Numbered from the stretch's first letter, positions 18,567-28,694 are shown. The stretch is DNA of 64,000 bases from Sulfurimonas marina (GCF_014905095.1 NZ_CP041165.1:186001-250000); one strand, 5' to 3'. Program-made: numbers and translations. The notes: a model not told the origin generated them from the letters alone.

Positions 18567-19115
18567 ATGGCTCGTTTAAAAGAAAAATATTTAGCTTTAA
18601 AACCAGAGTTACAATCTGCGTTAGATATTAAAAATGTTATGGATATTCCTGCATTAGAGAAAGTAGTTATCTCTGTTGGTGCTGGTTTTGCTATGAAAGA
18701 TAACAAACTTATTCAAAACATTGAAGATACTATTACAACTATCGCTGGTCAAAAAGCTTCTACTGTAATCGCTAAGAAATCTGTTGCAGGTTTCAAAGTT
18801 CGTGAAGGTATGCCAGTAGGTGTTCGTGTAACACTTCGTGGTGAAAATATGTATAACTTCTTCGATCGCCTTGTATCTATCGCACTTCCTCGTGTGAAAG
18901 ACTTCCGTGGTGTTCCAAGAAATGGTTTTGACGGTCGTGGTAACTATAACTTCGGTCTTCAAGAGCAACTTATCTTCCCAGAAATCAGTTATGATTCTAT
19001 CATGCAAATCCATGGTATGAACATCACTGTAGTTACAACTGCGAAAGATGATAAGGCAGCATATACTCTATTAGAAAAAATGGGTATGCCTTTTACTAAG
19101 GGAGGAAGCAACTAA
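18567..19115 (+). CDS. rplE: 50S ribosomal protein L5
   Basis: L5 binds 5S rRNA in the central protuberance. The 182-residue protein has [29 protein letters not shown] and [19 protein letters not shown], which are diagnostic. The stop overlaps the rpsN start (TAATG at 19113-19117). Confidence 0.97.
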   Translation: MARLKEKYLALKPELQSALDIKNVMDIPALEKVVISVGAGFAMKDNKLIQNIEDTITTIAGQKASTVIAKKSVAGFKVREGMPVGVRVTLRGENMYNFFDRLVSIALPRVKDFRGVPRNGFDGRGNYNFGLQEQLIFPEISYDSIMQIHGMNITVVTTAKDDKAAYTLLEKMGMPFTKGGSN

Positions 19116-19300
19116 TGGCAAAGAAGTCTATGATCGCTAAAGCGAAACGTACTCCAAAATATGCAGTACGTGCATATACAAGATGTCAGATTTGTGGTCG
19201 TCCACACTCTGTAATTCGTGATTTCGGTATCTGCCGTATCTGTTTTAGAAAAATGGCAAACGAGGGAATGATCCCAGGTGTTAGAAAGTCTAGCTGGTAA
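19115..19300 (+). CDS. rpsN: 30S ribosomal protein S14, zinc-binding type
   Basis: This is the short, zinc-containing S14 of 61 residues with C24, C27, C40 and C43 in CQICGRP and GICRICF. The zinc-independent long form (about 101 residues) is not seen in the window. The gene overlaps rplE and is followed by a 69-nt spacer with a hairpin, the longest gap inside the operon. Confidence 0.97.
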   Translation: MAKKSMIAKAKRTPKYAVRAYTRCQICGRPHSVIRDFGICRICFRKMANEGMIPGVRKSSW

Positions 19301-19325
19301 GCCGGAAACTTCTAATTATTAGTTT

Positions 19326-19345
19326 TTAGCAGTTTTTACTGCTAA
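19326..19345 (+). promoter_or_regulatory. Hairpin in the rpsN-rpsH spacer
   Basis: TTAGCAGT and ACTGCTAA form a perfect 8-bp stem with a TTTT loop, 24 nt upstream of rpsH. No T-run follows, so it is unlikely to stop transcription. It could be a processing or ribosomal-protein binding element. Confidence 0.45.
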
Positions 19346-19369
19346 TTACACAAAAGTCAAGGAAAAAAA

Positions 19370-19768
19370 ATGGCAATTAATGATTTAGTATCTGATGCGT
19401 TAACTCGTATCCGTAATGCTGGAATGAGAAGATTAGCTACTACTACTTTAGTTCACTCTAAAAGTGTTGAAGCTGTAGCAAATATCTTAGTTGAAAAAGG
19501 TTATCTAGAGTCTGCTAATGTAATCGAAGATGGTGTGAAAAAGACTATCAAAGTTGCATTAAAATATGATGATAACGAAAAAAATGTGATCAATGAATTA
19601 AAACGTGTATCTAAACCAGGTCGTCGTATCTACAAAGGTAAAGATGAAATTAAACGTTTTAAAAATGGTTACGGTACTATTATAGTTAGTACTTCACGTG
19701 GCGTTCTACCAAACGATAAAGCTTACGAGCTTGGTATTGGTGGCGAAGTTATGTGTACAGTTTGGTAG
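19370..19768 (+). CDS. rpsH: 30S ribosomal protein S8
   Basis: S8 binds the central domain of 16S rRNA and represses the spc operon in E. coli. The 132-residue protein has [13 protein letters not shown] near the start and [20 protein letters not shown] and GGEVMCTVW at the end. AAGGAAAAAAA precedes the ATG. A hairpin occupies the spacer before it. Confidence 0.97.
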   Translation: MAINDLVSDALTRIRNAGMRRLATTTLVHSKSVEAVANILVEKGYLESANVIEDGVKKTIKVALKYDDNEKNVINELKRVSKPGRRIYKGKDEIKRFKNGYGTIIVSTSRGVLPNDKAYELGIGGEVMCTVW

Positions 19769-19778
19769 GAGGAATAGC

Positions 19779-20315
19779 ATGTCAAGAATTGGAAAAAATC
19801 CTGTAGAGTTTGCAGCTGATATTAAAGTTAGCGCAAATGGTAATGTTATAACTTTTGCTAAAGGTAACAAAAGTGTTGATTTAGACACTAAAGGTTACGT
19901 TACTTTTGAAATTGAAGGAAACACTTTAACTTTCAAAAACTTATCTGAATCTCGTGAGCATAGAGCTTTCTGGGGAACTTTTAGAGCATTAGCTCAAAAC
20001 ATTGTTACTGGTTTAACTACTGGTTATGAGAAAAAACTTGAGATCAACGGTGTTGGTTATAGAGCTGCTGTTCAAGGTAAAGTTCTTAACTTACAACTTG
20101 GTTTCTCTCACGACATCAACTACGACTTACCGGAAGGTATTGAAGCTGCTGTTGAGAAAAACGTGATCATTTTAAAATCTCACGACAAGCAAACACTTGG
20201 TCAAGTTGCAGCTGAGATTAGAAGTTTCCGTCCACCTGAACCGTACAAAGGTAAAGGTGTTAAATACATGGATGAGCATATCGTGCGTAAAGCCGGTAAA
20301 ACTGCTAAGAAATAA
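19779..20315 (+). CDS. rplF: 50S ribosomal protein L6
   Basis: L6 stabilises the factor-binding region of the 50S subunit. The 178-residue protein starts [11 protein letters not shown] and has [20 protein letters not shown] and [15 protein letters not shown], which are diagnostic. The ATG at 19779 follows TAGGAGGAAT. A longer frame reaching into rpsH is rejected because it gives a non-homologous N-terminus. Confidence 0.97.
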   Translation: MSRIGKNPVEFAADIKVSANGNVITFAKGNKSVDLDTKGYVTFEIEGNTLTFKNLSESREHRAFWGTFRALAQNIVTGLTTGYEKKLEINGVGYRAAVQGKVLNLQLGFSHDINYDLPEGIEAAVEKNVIILKSHDKQTLGQVAAEIRSFRPPEPYKGKGVKYMDEHIVRKAGKTAKK

Positions 20316-20328
20316 GGGAGGAAGATAG

Positions 20329-20685
20329 ATGAACGCTAAAGTATTAAAAAGCAAATTGGCAAATCGTTTAAAACGTAAACGTCGTATCCGTGCAAAAATA
20401 TCTGGTAGTGCTACACTTCCTCGTGTTTCTGTATTTAAATCAAATCGTTACCTAAGTGTACAAGCAATTGATGATGCAACTGGAACTACTCTATGTGCAT
20501 TAAACTCAAAAGCGATTTCACAAAAAGCTAACAAAGAAGGTGCAACAGCTACTGCTGAAGCTTTCGCTGGAAAGCTTAAAGAAGCTGGTTTAACTAGCAT
20601 CGTATTTGATCGTAATGGTTACCAATATCACGGCGTAATTGCTGCGTTTGGTGAAGCACTTCGTGCTAACGAAATTAAGTTTTAG
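20329..20685 (+). CDS. rplR: 50S ribosomal protein L18
   Basis: L18 binds 5S rRNA with L5 and L25. The 118-residue protein has [20 protein letters not shown] and the C-terminal [30 protein letters not shown] lies just upstream. Nothing unusual is seen. Confidence 0.96.
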   Translation: MNAKVLKSKLANRLKRKRRIRAKISGSATLPRVSVFKSNRYLSVQAIDDATGTTLCALNSKAISQKANKEGATATAEAFAGKLKEAGLTSIVFDRNGYQYHGVIAAFGEALRANEIKF

Positions 20686-20693
20686 GGGCTATG

Positions 20694-21134
20694 ATGGAAA
20701 TCAATAGAGATGATTTTGAAGAATCAATTGTAAATATTGGCCGTGTTACTAAGGTTGTTAAAGGTGGTAGACGTTTCCGTTTCACTGCTTTAATCGTTGT
20801 TGGTGATAAAAATGGTACTGTAGGTTTCGGTGTTGGAAAAGCTAAAGAGGTTCCAGACGCTATTAAAAAAGCTGTTGATGACGCTTTCAAAAACTTAACT
20901 ACTGTTAGTATCAAAGGTACTACTATCGCTCACGATATTGAACACAAGTTCAACGCTTCTCGCGTTTTACTAAAACCAGCATCTGAAGGTACTGGTGTTA
21001 TCGCTGGTGGGGCAACTCGTCCAGTTCTAGAGCTTGCAGGGATTCAAGATATCCTTACAAAATCTATCGGTTCAAACAATCCAAACACACTAGTACGTGC
21101 TACTATCGAAGCACTTAGTAGATTAAAAGGATAA
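20694..21134 (+). CDS. rpsE: 30S ribosomal protein S5
   Basis: S5 helps translational accuracy and mRNA unwinding. The 146-residue protein starts [20 protein letters not shown] and has [16 protein letters not shown] and [17 protein letters not shown]. Two ATG codons are adjacent (20691, 20694). The second is better spaced from AGGGG and matches the family N-terminus. Confidence 0.96.
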   Translation: MEINRDDFEESIVNIGRVTKVVKGGRRFRFTALIVVGDKNGTVGFGVGKAKEVPDAIKKAVDDAFKNLTTVSIKGTTIAHDIEHKFNASRVLLKPASEGTGVIAGGATRPVLELAGIQDILTKSIGSNNPNTLVRATIEALSRLKG

Positions 21135-21138
21135 GAAG

Positions 21139-21537
21139 ATGGGTATTGAAAACTTAACTCCTGCAGAGGGATCAACTCATTCTCGTAAGAGAGTGGGACG
21201 TGGTCAAGGTTCAGGTATGGGTAAGACTTCGACTCGTGGTCAAAAAGGTCAAAAATCTCGTACTGGTTACAAAAGAAAAAGAAACTTTGAGGGTGGTCAA
21301 CAACCACTTGCAAAACGTTTACCAAAAATCGGTTTTACTTCTAAAATAGAAAAACCATACGTAATAAACGTTGAAAAAATCAAAGCTGTTGCAGAGCTTG
21401 CTGAGATCACAATGGAGTCAATCCGTGGTGTTCACAAAATGTCTAACTCTGTAAACAAAGTTAAACTAGTAGGTGCATCTGCAAAAGATTTAGCATCGAA
21501 AATTAAAGACGAAAACGTTACAACTACAGGTAACTAG
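21139..21537 (+). CDS. rplO: 50S ribosomal protein L15
   Basis: L15 is a late assembly protein. The 132-residue protein has an N-terminal Gly/Arg-rich extension ([20 protein letters not shown]), then [17 protein letters not shown]. It ends 2 nt before secY, as is usual in the spc operon. Confidence 0.96.
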   Translation: MGIENLTPAEGSTHSRKRVGRGQGSGMGKTSTRGQKGQKSRTGYKRKRNFEGGQQPLAKRLPKIGFTSKIEKPYVINVEKIKAVAELAEITMESIRGVHKMSNSVNKVKLVGASAKDLASKIKDENVTTTGN

Positions 21538-21539
21538 TC

Positions 21540-22802
21540 GTGAATAAAAATCTAGTTAATAAGATACTTATTACTATTGGATTTTTGTTTATCTACCGCC
21601 TGCTGGCATACGTGCCAGTTCCAGGTGTAGATACTGCTGTTATCGCTTCATTCTTCGACTCACATCAATCAGACGCATTAGGTTTATTTAACATGTTTAG
21701 CGGTAATGCCGTTGAAAGATTATCTATCATTTCACTTGGTATTATGCCTTATATCACTGCTTCAATTATCATGGAGCTTCTTGCTGCTACATTCCCAACT
21801 CTCGGGCAAATGAAAAAAGAGCGTGATGGAATGGTTAAATATATGCAAATAATCCGTTATGCAACTATAGTTATTACAATTATTCAAGCTGTTGGTGTAA
21901 GCGTTGGACTACAAAGCTTAACAGGTCCAAATGGAAATAGTGCTATCTTAGCTGATCACACTACATTTGTTATTTTATCTGCTGTTTCTATGTTAGCGGG
22001 TACTATGCTTCTTATGTGGATTGGTGAGCAAATAACTCAAAGTGGTATCGGTAACGGTATATCATTAATCATTTTTGCTGGTATCGTTTCAGCAATTCCA
22101 AGTGCTATAGGTCAAACAGTAACTATGGTAAATACAGGTGCTATGAGTTTCTTAACGGTAATTGCTATCTTAGCTCTTATTTTTGCAACTGTTGCTATTA
22201 TTATTTACGTTGAACTTGGTGAGCGTCGTGTTCCAATCACATATGCGAAAAAAACTATGATGCAAAACCAAAATAAACGTGTTATGAACTATATCCCTAT
22301 TAAAGTTAACCTATCTGGTGTTATCCCTGTTATCTTTGCTTCAGCAATTTTAATGTTCCCTATGACTGTACTTTCAAGCAGTACAAATCCTACGGTTCAA
22401 GCGATAGCGGACTTTTTAAATCCAAATGGATACTTCTTTAACTTTTTAACTTTTGTATTTGTAATTTTCTTTGCATTCTTTTATGCATCAATTACATTTA
22501 ACGCAAAAGACATTTCAGATAATCTAAAACGTCAAGGTGGATTTATCCCAGGTATTCGTACAGGTGAAGCGACAAAAGAGTTTTTAAATGAAACTGCAAG
22601 TAGATTGACTGTAACGGGTTCTCTATACCTTGGTTTAGTGGCTACACTTCCGTTTATGATTATAAAAGGTATGGGGGTTCCATTCTTCTTTGGTGGTACT
22701 GCTGTTTTAATCGTTGTTCAAGTTGCTCTTGACACAATGAGAAAAATTGAGGCTCAGATCTATATGAGCAAGTATGAAACTTTAAGTGCAACTGGTCTAT
22801 AA
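21540..22802 (+). CDS. secY: Protein translocase subunit SecY
   Basis: SecY is the channel of the Sec translocon, working with SecE (62007 here) and SecG. The 420-residue protein has ten predicted helices and the family blocks YRLLAYVPVPGVDT, ISLGIMPYITASIIMELL and GIGNGISLIIFAGI. It starts with GTG at 21540, 2 nt after rplO. It is about 20 residues shorter than the E. coli protein. Confidence 0.97.
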   Translation: MNKNLVNKILITIGFLFIYRLLAYVPVPGVDTAVIASFFDSHQSDALGLFNMFSGNAVERLSIISLGIMPYITASIIMELLAATFPTLGQMKKERDGMVKYMQIIRYATIVITIIQAVGVSVGLQSLTGPNGNSAILADHTTFVILSAVSMLAGTMLLMWIGEQITQSGIGNGISLIIFAGIVSAIPSAIGQTVTMVNTGAMSFLTVIAILALIFATVAIIIYVELGERRVPITYAKKTMMQNQNKRVMNYIPIKVNLSGVIPVIFASAILMFPMTVLSSSTNPTVQAIADFLNPNGYFFNFLTFVFVIFFAFFYASITFNAKDISDNLKRQGGFIPGIRTGEATKEFLNETASRLTVTGSLYLGLVATLPFMIIKGMGVPFFFGGTAVLIVVQVALDTMRKIEAQIYMSKYETLSATGL

Positions 22803-22804
22803 AA

Positions 22805-23563
22805 ATGGCTATTGCACTTAGAAAACCACAAGAGATTGAAAAATTAAGAGCTGCCAACAAAATTGTTGGCGCAACTCTTGACCTTCTTCGCGAAAACACA
22901 AAAGTTGGTATGAGTCTAAAAGAGTTAGATGCTATGGCTGAAGATTATATCAGAAGTCAAGGTGCTAAACCATCTTTTAAAGGCCTATACGGATTCCCAA
23001 ATGCAGTATGTACATCTTTAAATGAAGTGATCATTCACGGAATTCCAAACGATTATAAACTTCAAGAAGGTGATGTTATCGGTTACGATATAGGAACAGA
23101 ACTTGAAGGTTGGTTTGGTGATGCAGCTATCAGTGTTGGTGTTGGTGAAATATCAAAACAAGATGAAGAGTTAATCGCTTGTGCAAAAGATACACTATAT
23201 TATGGTATTGAAAATATCAAAGAGGGTATGAGATTTAAAGAACTTTCTTATATGATGGAGCAATTTATCATTGAAAGAGGTTTTGTACCGCTTAGAAATT
23301 TTTGTGGTCACGGTATAGGGAAAAAACCTCATGAAGAACCTGAAATTCCAAATTATCTTGAAGGTGGTAACCCAAAAGCGGGTCCTAAGATAAAAAATGG
23401 AATGGTTTTTTGTATTGAGCCTATGATCTGTCAAAAAGATGGTAAGCCTATCATCTTAGATAATGGTTGGGATGTTGTTAGTGCCGACGGTTTACGCGGT
23501 TCACACTATGAGCATACTGTCGCAGTTGTTGGCGGTAAAGCTGAAATATTATCTCTTGCGTAA
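22805..23563 (+). CDS. map: Methionine aminopeptidase, type I
   Basis: This enzyme removes the initiator methionine from new proteins. The 252-residue sequence has the five metal ligands in context: D in GYDIGTE, D in WFGDAA, H in [13 protein letters not shown] in CIEPM and E in YEHTVAV. It starts 2 nt after secY, the usual order secY-map-infA. Confidence 0.96.
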   Translation: MAIALRKPQEIEKLRAANKIVGATLDLLRENTKVGMSLKELDAMAEDYIRSQGAKPSFKGLYGFPNAVCTSLNEVIIHGIPNDYKLQEGDVIGYDIGTELEGWFGDAAISVGVGEISKQDEELIACAKDTLYYGIENIKEGMRFKELSYMMEQFIIERGFVPLRNFCGHGIGKKPHEEPEIPNYLEGGNPKAGPKIKNGMVFCIEPMICQKDGKPIILDNGWDVVSADGLRGSHYEHTVAVVGGKAEILSLA

Positions 23564-23589
23564 GAGTTAAAAACTTTAAAGGACTAAAA

Positions 23590-23808
23590 ATGGCTAAAGC
23601 AGATGTTATTGAAGTTGATGGCAAGATTGTTGAAGCATTGCCAAACGCAACATTTCGTGTTGAACTAGAAAATGGACATATTATTTTATGTCATATTGCC
23701 GGTAAAATGCGTATGCACTACATCAAAATACTTCCAGGTGACAAAGTGAAGTTAGAACTTACTCCCTACTCACTTGATAAAGGCCGTATCACTTATAGAT
23801 ACAAATAA
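23590..23808 (+). CDS. infA: Translation initiation factor IF-1
   Basis: IF-1 occupies the A site during initiation. The 72-residue OB-fold protein has [34 protein letters not shown] and [20 protein letters not shown]. It is the last gene of the S10-spc unit, followed at once by a bidirectional hairpin. In many bacteria rpmJ comes next, but here it is 10 kb away. Confidence 0.97.
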   Translation: MAKADVIEVDGKIVEALPNATFRVELENGHIILCHIAGKMRMHYIKILPGDKVKLELTPYSLDKGRITYRYK

Positions 23809-23810
23809 GA

Positions 23811-23829
23811 TAGTAGCTTCAGGCTACTA
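23811..23829. terminator. Hairpin between convergent infA and chorismate mutase genes
   Basis: TAGTAGC and GCTACTA form a perfect 7-bp stem with a TTCAG loop, between two convergent stop codons. The T-runs on both sides are short, so termination in either direction is likely but not certain. Confidence 0.65.
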
Positions 23830-23835
23830 CTTATC

Positions 23836-24129
23836 TTAAAACTTTCCAGAGTTTCTAAACTCAGCTATCTCAGTTTCTACCATTTCATCGATCATTACTT
23901 TAAACAGATCACTAATCATATTAGGATTGATTCCTAAAGAGATTGCTTTGTTTCGTGCACGTTGCATTACATCATCTATACGATCTTCTGCTTTTACATC
24001 TTCGATCGTATCTTTAAATGCCGCGGCTTGACGAATAAGATGACTTCTCTGTGAAATAAGTTCTATTAATTGCTGATCGAGAACATCGATCTCATCCCTA
24101 ACTTCTTGTAGTGAATTACATTTTTTCAT
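23836..24129 (-). CDS. Stand-alone AroQ-type chorismate mutase
   Basis: The enzyme converts chorismate to prephenate, leading to Phe and Tyr. The 97-residue all-helical protein has VRDEIDVLDQQLIELISQR (R11, R28) and K38, the expected AroQ active-site pattern, followed by EDRIDDVMQRAR. It is not fused to prephenate dehydratase, unlike E. coli PheA. A pyruvate-lyase role, as in PchB, is possible but there are no siderophore genes nearby. Confidence 0.85.
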   Translation of the reverse strand: MKKCNSLQEVRDEIDVLDQQLIELISQRSHLIRQAAAFKDTIEDVKAEDRIDDVMQRARNKAISLGINPNMISDLFKVMIDEMVETEIAEFRNSGKF

Positions 24130-24253
24130 ACATCATATCCTATATTTGATATTCATTAACACAATTGTAACAATTTAGATATATAATCTTACTTACGATT
24201 CTCCATGTATATCCTCTAAGATTGATTCACTTGGTAGATATACTCTTTACAAA

Positions 24254-24269
24254 AACTCCTTTGGGAGTT
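24254..24269 (-). terminator. Rho-independent terminator after the small membrane protein gene
   Basis: On the minus strand AACTCC and GGAGTT make a 6-bp stem with a 4-nt loop, followed directly by TTTTGT. It lies one nucleotide past the stop codon of the 40-residue gene at 24271. Confidence 0.7.
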
Positions 24270-24270
24270 G

Positions 24271-24393
24271 TTATCTTTCATTATTACGATCAATCCATGC
24301 AAGAAAACCTACAACTATAATGAGTATAGTAAAAACAGCACCCCAAATAAGTAAGTCACCACCACGAGTAGCTTGATCAATCTCTTGTGTCAT
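24271..24393 (-). CDS. 40-residue single-helix membrane protein
   Basis: The reading frame encodes MTQEIDQATRGGDLLIWGA, a hydrophobic stretch (about residues 14-33) and the charged end WIDRNNER. The minus strand has AAAGG 7-8 nt before the ATG, the gene begins 10 nt after the cvfB stop, and a terminator follows directly. These signals support a real gene. The predicted topology is one membrane helix. I do not recognise the family; a small subunit of a membrane complex is conceivable but unsupported. Confidence 0.65.
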   Translation of the reverse strand: MTQEIDQATRGGDLLIWGAVFTILIIVVGFLAWIDRNNER

Positions 24394-24403
24394 TTACAAA
24401 CCT

Positions 24404-25252
24404 TTACGATTTTAGATAAATACCTGTATCTTTTACTTCAATTTTGTTATCTTCTTGAAGTTTTGTCAGTGTACGTTTAAACTCTTTTTTACTCATAGCA
24501 AATACATCTTTGATTAGTTCAGCATCGCTTTTATAGTTATAAGGCATGATACCACCATTTTCTTTAAGAAGTTCATATACTTTATCAGCTGTAGAATTGT
24601 TACCTTTAGAACCGCTAGCTCTTAGTTTAAGATCAAGCTTTCCATCTTTTCGAACAGTTTTTATATACCCTGTTTTATTCTCGCCTATTACAATATTTTC
24701 AAAAATTTCATTGTGATAGATTAAACCCTCATAACGATCATTTACAATACATTTATAACCAAGAGGAGTTTTTTGTATAGGGATAACAGTCACTTCCTGA
24801 TTTGGTTTGAGCCCTTTTGGTCTTGTATCAAAAAAGTCACCTAGTTTTTCAGAAGCTACAAGTCTGTGTGTTTTTTCGTCATAAACAACTTTTACAAATC
24901 TTTTTTCTCCTACAATGAAAGGTGTTTTTTGCAGCTTGCTTGGACATAATAGGTCTTTTGGAAGTCCCCAGTCTAAAAATGCACCGAATTTTGCTCTGTC
25001 TACAACTTCTAAAAGTGCAAATTGATCAAGCATCACTTTTGGTTGCAAAGTTGTAGCTATTAGTCTGTCTTCAGAGTCTGTATAGAGAAATACTTCTATT
25101 AAAGAGTCTTCTTTCATCTCATCTGTAACGTAAGATTGTGGTAGCAAAACATCTTTTCCATCTTCCGCCATTAAAAATATACCATGCGGTGTAAGCCTGT
25201 CTGCGCGAAGTGTGTTGAGTTTTCCGAGTTCTAAGTGTGAGTTTAGTTTCAT
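24404..25252 (-). CDS. CvfB/YitL-family S1-domain RNA-binding protein
   Basis: This 282-residue protein has tandem S1-like OB folds (about 1-65, 70-140, 145-215), including DRAKFGAFLDWGLPKDLL and YEGLIYHNEIFENIVIGE, and a C-terminal winged helix (about 220-282, MSKKEFKRTLTKL). This matches the CvfB family of Gram-positive virulence/RNA-binding proteins, whose exact molecular role is not settled. It is co-transcribed with the 40-residue membrane protein. Confidence 0.83.
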   Translation of the reverse strand: MKLNSHLELGKLNTLRADRLTPHGIFLMAEDGKDVLLPQSYVTDEMKEDSLIEVFLYTDSEDRLIATTLQPKVMLDQFALLEVVDRAKFGAFLDWGLPKDLLCPSKLQKTPFIVGEKRFVKVVYDEKTHRLVASEKLGDFFDTRPKGLKPNQEVTVIPIQKTPLGYKCIVNDRYEGLIYHNEIFENIVIGENKTGYIKTVRKDGKLDLKLRASGSKGNNSTADKVYELLKENGGIMPYNYKSDAELIKDVFAMSKKEFKRTLTKLQEDNKIEVKDTGIYLKS

Positions 25253-25396
25253 AATGGTTTTTCCGTCTTTTTTTAGAATTATATCTTTTTTATTCTGTTT
25301 TAGTTCAAAAGGAACAGAATTTACATATATATTTAATAGGTTAAAATTTAATCATATCCAACTCTTTAAAAATAAGAGTATGTGATAATATTCAAC

Positions 25397-25416
25397 TACT
25401 ATATTTAAATATAGTA
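25397..25416. promoter_or_regulatory. Perfect 20-bp palindrome upstream of the CetB-like gene
   Basis: TACTATATTT and AAATATAGTA are exact reverse complements with no spacer, 17 nt upstream of the ATG and directly before the Shine-Dalgarno AAAGGAAA. It could be an operator for a dimeric regulator. A second short inverted repeat (ACTCTT/AAGAGT) lies at 25361-25379. Confidence 0.5.
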
Positions 25417-25433
25417 AGTATAAAGGAAACGTC

Positions 25434-25916
25434 ATGGCAGAGTTAATGTTTCAAGATGATGAATTGATAGTTTCAAAAACAGATACACAAGGAAAAATTC
25501 TTTACGGAAATGAATTGTTCCTGAAACTGGCAGGTTATACTGAACAAGAGTTATTAAACTCCCCTCACAATATTATTAGACATCCAAAAATGCCGAGAGT
25601 AATTTTTAAATTATTATGGGAAACAGTTCAGCAAGGAAAAGAGATTAATGCATATGTAATGAATCGTGCTAAAAACGGCGATCATTATTGGGTACTGGCC
25701 AACGTCACCCCATCTTATGATGCAAATCAAAATATTGTAGGATTTTATTCTGTAAGAAGAAAGCCTACTAACAAAGCACTGGATGTAATTATCCCACTTT
25801 ATGAACGTTTATATCAAGCGGAGAAAAGTGGAGGTGTAAGTGCATCACAGAAAATTTTAGATGCCGTAATAGCGGAGAATGGAGGCAGGTATGACAGATT
25901 TATCTTATCTCTCTAG
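25434..25916 (+). CDS. Single PAS-domain protein, Aer/CetB-like
   Basis: This 160-residue soluble protein has one PAS domain with [18 protein letters not shown] and [18 protein letters not shown], the Aer/CetB signature. [12 protein letters not shown] closes the domain and a helical C-terminal extension follows. The gene overlaps the downstream chemoreceptor by 26 nt. The pair resembles CetB and CetA of C. jejuni, where the PAS protein carries the redox sensor and the receptor passes the signal to CheA. Cofactor and ligand are not visible from sequence. Confidence 0.87.
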   Translation: MAELMFQDDELIVSKTDTQGKILYGNELFLKLAGYTEQELLNSPHNIIRHPKMPRVIFKLLWETVQQGKEINAYVMNRAKNGDHYWVLANVTPSYDANQNIVGFYSVRRKPTNKALDVIIPLYERLYQAEKSGGVSASQKILDAVIAENGGRYDRFILSL

Positions 25917-27321
25917 AATTAATTTACTTATATATTTAGGAATGGGTGCATATGGATTAAGCTTTTTATATGATACCTTTATACTGGATAACTTTTCTAT
26001 ATTAAACATTATTATGTTTTTATTCGCATGTTTTGTAATTGTTTTAATACACCTCAATATTAAAGTCTTACAACAAGAGATGGATAAAATTTTTGTAGTT
26101 TTAGATTCAACAGCTAACGGAAACTTTGAGCAACGTATTACAAATATTACTGCCAAAGGGAGAATAGGAAGAATCGCAAAACAGCTTAATAACATCCTTG
26201 ATCAGTTTGAAACATTTATGAGAGAGATGAAAACTTCTGTAAATTATGCGAGTGAAAATGAATTTTTTAGAAAGTTCAATACACAAGGACTTAGTTCTGC
26301 TCTTGAATTTGGTGGAAATCACGTTAATGAAAGTGCAAAGGTTATGGAACAAACCTATAAGATGCAGCAACGAGCCGAACTAAACTCACAACTCAGCCTT
26401 ATCAACAAAAATAATGTACAGCTAGAGTCTTTACAAGAGAGTTTCAGCGCAAATGCAAAATATTTAGAAGTTATCTCTCAAAGTATTATGAATTCAACAC
26501 AGATGAGTATTGAGCGCGTCGAAGATGCAGAGAATGTAGGAACGAAATTAGATGGTTTAAATCAGCTTATCGATGTGAATGTGACATCAACAGAGATGTT
26601 GGAGAGTCGTGCAAAAGAGATTACTGAAGTGGTTGACCTTATTAGCGATATTTCGGATCAGACTAACCTGCTTGCACTCAATGCTGCGATTGAAGCTGCC
26701 CGTGCAGGTGAACACGGCCGTGGTTTTGCAGTTGTAGCCGATGAAGTAAGAAAACTGGCTGAGCGAACGCAAAAAGCAACTGCTGAAATAAAAACAACGG
26801 TTCAGGTACTGCAACAAGAGAGCCGTGAGATGAGTGAAAGTTCAGAAAGCATGAGAGTCGTGATGGAAGAGTTCCATGAGATGATCGTAAAATTTAGTCA
26901 GAGTATGACTGAACTGCGTGATTCAAATACAGAATCTGAAAAACTGATCCAACAGATTGACGGGCGCATATTTATGAACCTGGTTATGATTGATCATGTA
27001 CTTTTTAAAACAAATGCTTATGCTTCTTTTTCGGCAGGGAAAGTTGTGTCCGGCTCTACTGATCAACATAGTTGCCGTTTTACAAAATGGTATGAAACGG
27101 AAGGGAAAAAACTTTACGGTCATACGCAAAGTTATAAACTTGCACTCGAACCTCATGAAATTATACATAACAAAATAAAAGAATCTCTAGAGTGTTTAAA
27201 AAATAATAATTTAGATGAATGTATAGAGAAAAAAGAGAAGATCTTAAGCGATTTCCAACAGATGGAAGAAGCAAGTGAAAAACTCTTTAGACTCACAGAA
27301 GCTATGGTAGAGGAAGCATAG
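25891..27321 (+). CDS. Membrane chemoreceptor with CZB domain, CetA-like partner of the PAS protein
   Basis: This 476-residue protein has two helices close together (about 9-28 and 35-54), no periplasmic domain, a HAMP-like region, and the signalling hairpin [17 protein letters not shown]. It ends in a CZB domain (IDHVLF with its [15 protein letters not shown]). The ATG at 25891 follows GGAGGCAGGT; one 12 nt upstream has poorer spacing. Lack of a periplasmic domain fits a receptor that depends on the PAS partner for sensing. CetA itself has no CZB domain as far as I recall, so this is a variant. Its end overlaps arsB tail to tail by 20 nt. Confidence 0.9.
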   Translation: MTDLSYLSRINLLIYLGMGAYGLSFLYDTFILDNFSILNIIMFLFACFVIVLIHLNIKVLQQEMDKIFVVLDSTANGNFEQRITNITAKGRIGRIAKQLNNILDQFETFMREMKTSVNYASENEFFRKFNTQGLSSALEFGGNHVNESAKVMEQTYKMQQRAELNSQLSLINKNNVQLESLQESFSANAKYLEVISQSIMNSTQMSIERVEDAENVGTKLDGLNQLIDVNVTSTEMLESRAKEITEVVDLISDISDQTNLLALNAAIEAARAGEHGRGFAVVADEVRKLAERTQKATAEIKTTVQVLQQESREMSESSESMRVVMEEFHEMIVKFSQSMTELRDSNTESEKLIQQIDGRIFMNLVMIDHVLFKTNAYASFSAGKVVSGSTDQHSCRFTKWYETEGKKLYGHTQSYKLALEPHEIIHNKIKESLECLKNNNLDECIEKKEKILSDFQQMEEASEKLFRLTEAMVEEA

Positions 27322-28564
27322 AAACAAGGACTAAGAAGAGTACCGGAGGAGTGACAATAAGTCCGAATTTTGAATAAGACCAGAAGCTTATTTGAACTCC
27401 TTTTTTCTCTAGAGAGTGTAACCACAGTAATGTCGCTAAAGAACCAAAAGGTGTCATTTTCGGCCCCAAATTACAACCGATAATATTTGCATAGATCATC
27501 GCATCGTTTTTAATACCCTCTAAGGCAATATCCATCACCATAATTGTCGGCATATTGTTCATAATAGCAGATAAAAATGCAGATAAAAAACCTGTTCCTA
27601 CAACCGCAAGAAATTGCGATTGTGTATTTAAGTAAGTAAGAACTTCTGCTATTTCAGCTGTAAGTCCCTGATTTTTTAAACCGTAGACTACTACATAAAG
27701 TCCAAGTGAAAACCAAACAACCTGCCACGGTGCTTCTTTGATGATATGCTTTGGTTCTACAGTTTTCATGGCACTTGCAATAATTAAGAAAATTACTCCT
27801 CCTCCAAGGGCAAAAACAGATACTGGAATGTTGTAACTATCTCCAATAAAATATCCTGCAAGTAACAGTGCTAAAAAGAACCAGCTAAATTGAAAGAGAG
27901 TTTTACTCTTTAATACATCATCAGGGTTTTTCAAAAGATCGATGTCCACAGTTTTTGGAATATCTTTTCTGAGAATAATATATAAAACTGCCATAGAGAC
28001 AACAACACTTACAAGATACGGCACGGCCATATGAAGCATATACTCTTTAAATCCTATGTCAAAATAGTTGGCTGTTACGATATTTGTAAGATTTGAAAAC
28101 ACAAAAGGGAGTGATGCACTATCACTAATAAATCCTCCTGCAAGTAAGAAGGCTAAAATCGTTTTAGCATTTAGTTGCAGGATTCTCATTTTTGCTAAAA
28201 GAATAGGAGTCAGGATTAGTGCAGCTCCATCGTTGGCAAAAAGAGCTGAGACTATTGCTCCAAGTATGATCGAGTAAAAGAATATCTTTGTCCCGCTACC
28301 GTTTGAGAGTTTTGCCATCTTCAGTGCAGCCCACTCAAAAAATCCAATCTCATCAAGTACCATTGAAAGAATGATAATACCTATGAATGCTAAAGTAGCA
28401 TCCCAGATAATATCAAAAACAACTTTTACATCGTCAAAAGAGACTACGCCTAGTAGTAAAGCTACGATAGCACCGATTATAGCAGTAGTACCTATCTGTA
28501 AACCTTTTGGCTGCCAAATGATAAAGATGAGTGTTATTAAAAAGATAGATGCAGCGAGCAACAT
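27302..28564 (-). CDS. arsB: ArsB-type arsenite efflux permease
   Basis: This 420-residue protein of about eleven helices belongs to the ArsB/NhaD superfamily. [11 protein letters not shown] and [20 protein letters not shown] match E. coli ArsB closely. It exports arsenite or antimonite in exchange for protons. No arsR, arsC or arsA is nearby, which is unusual for an ars gene. Regulation may be constitutive or from a distant ArsR. An uncharacterised anion permease of the same superfamily is the alternative. Confidence 0.85.
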   Translation of the reverse strand: MLLAASIFLITLIFIIWQPKGLQIGTTAIIGAIVALLLGVVSFDDVKVVFDIIWDATLAFIGIIILSMVLDEIGFFEWAALKMAKLSNGSGTKIFFYSIILGAIVSALFANDGAALILTPILLAKMRILQLNAKTILAFLLAGGFISDSASLPFVFSNLTNIVTANYFDIGFKEYMLHMAVPYLVSVVVSMAVLYIILRKDIPKTVDIDLLKNPDDVLKSKTLFQFSWFFLALLLAGYFIGDSYNIPVSVFALGGGVIFLIIASAMKTVEPKHIIKEAPWQVVWFSLGLYVVVYGLKNQGLTAEIAEVLTYLNTQSQFLAVVGTGFLSAFLSAIMNNMPTIMVMDIALEGIKNDAMIYANIIGCNLGPKMTPFGSLATLLWLHSLEKKGVQISFWSYSKFGLIVTPPVLFLVLVSMLPLP

Positions 28565-28694
28565 TGTGAGCCTTATAATTTTTTTGGAAAGTATATCAAG
28601 TTTGTTTTAATACATCAAGATATATTGATGTATACTGGGAATATTTATTGCTAATATAAGTTTTTAGAATTCTATATAAAGAAAAGTGAAGGCG

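Noticed and set aside
19698-19778. In-frame extension of rplF into rpsH
   Set aside because: It would overlap rpsH by 71 nt and add residues not found in L6. The ATG at 19779 has a strong ribosome binding site.
24404-25252. Ribosomal protein S1 as the identity of the S1-domain protein
   Set aside because: It has about three S1-like folds and a winged helix in 282 residues, while bacterial S1 has more repeats and no winged helix.
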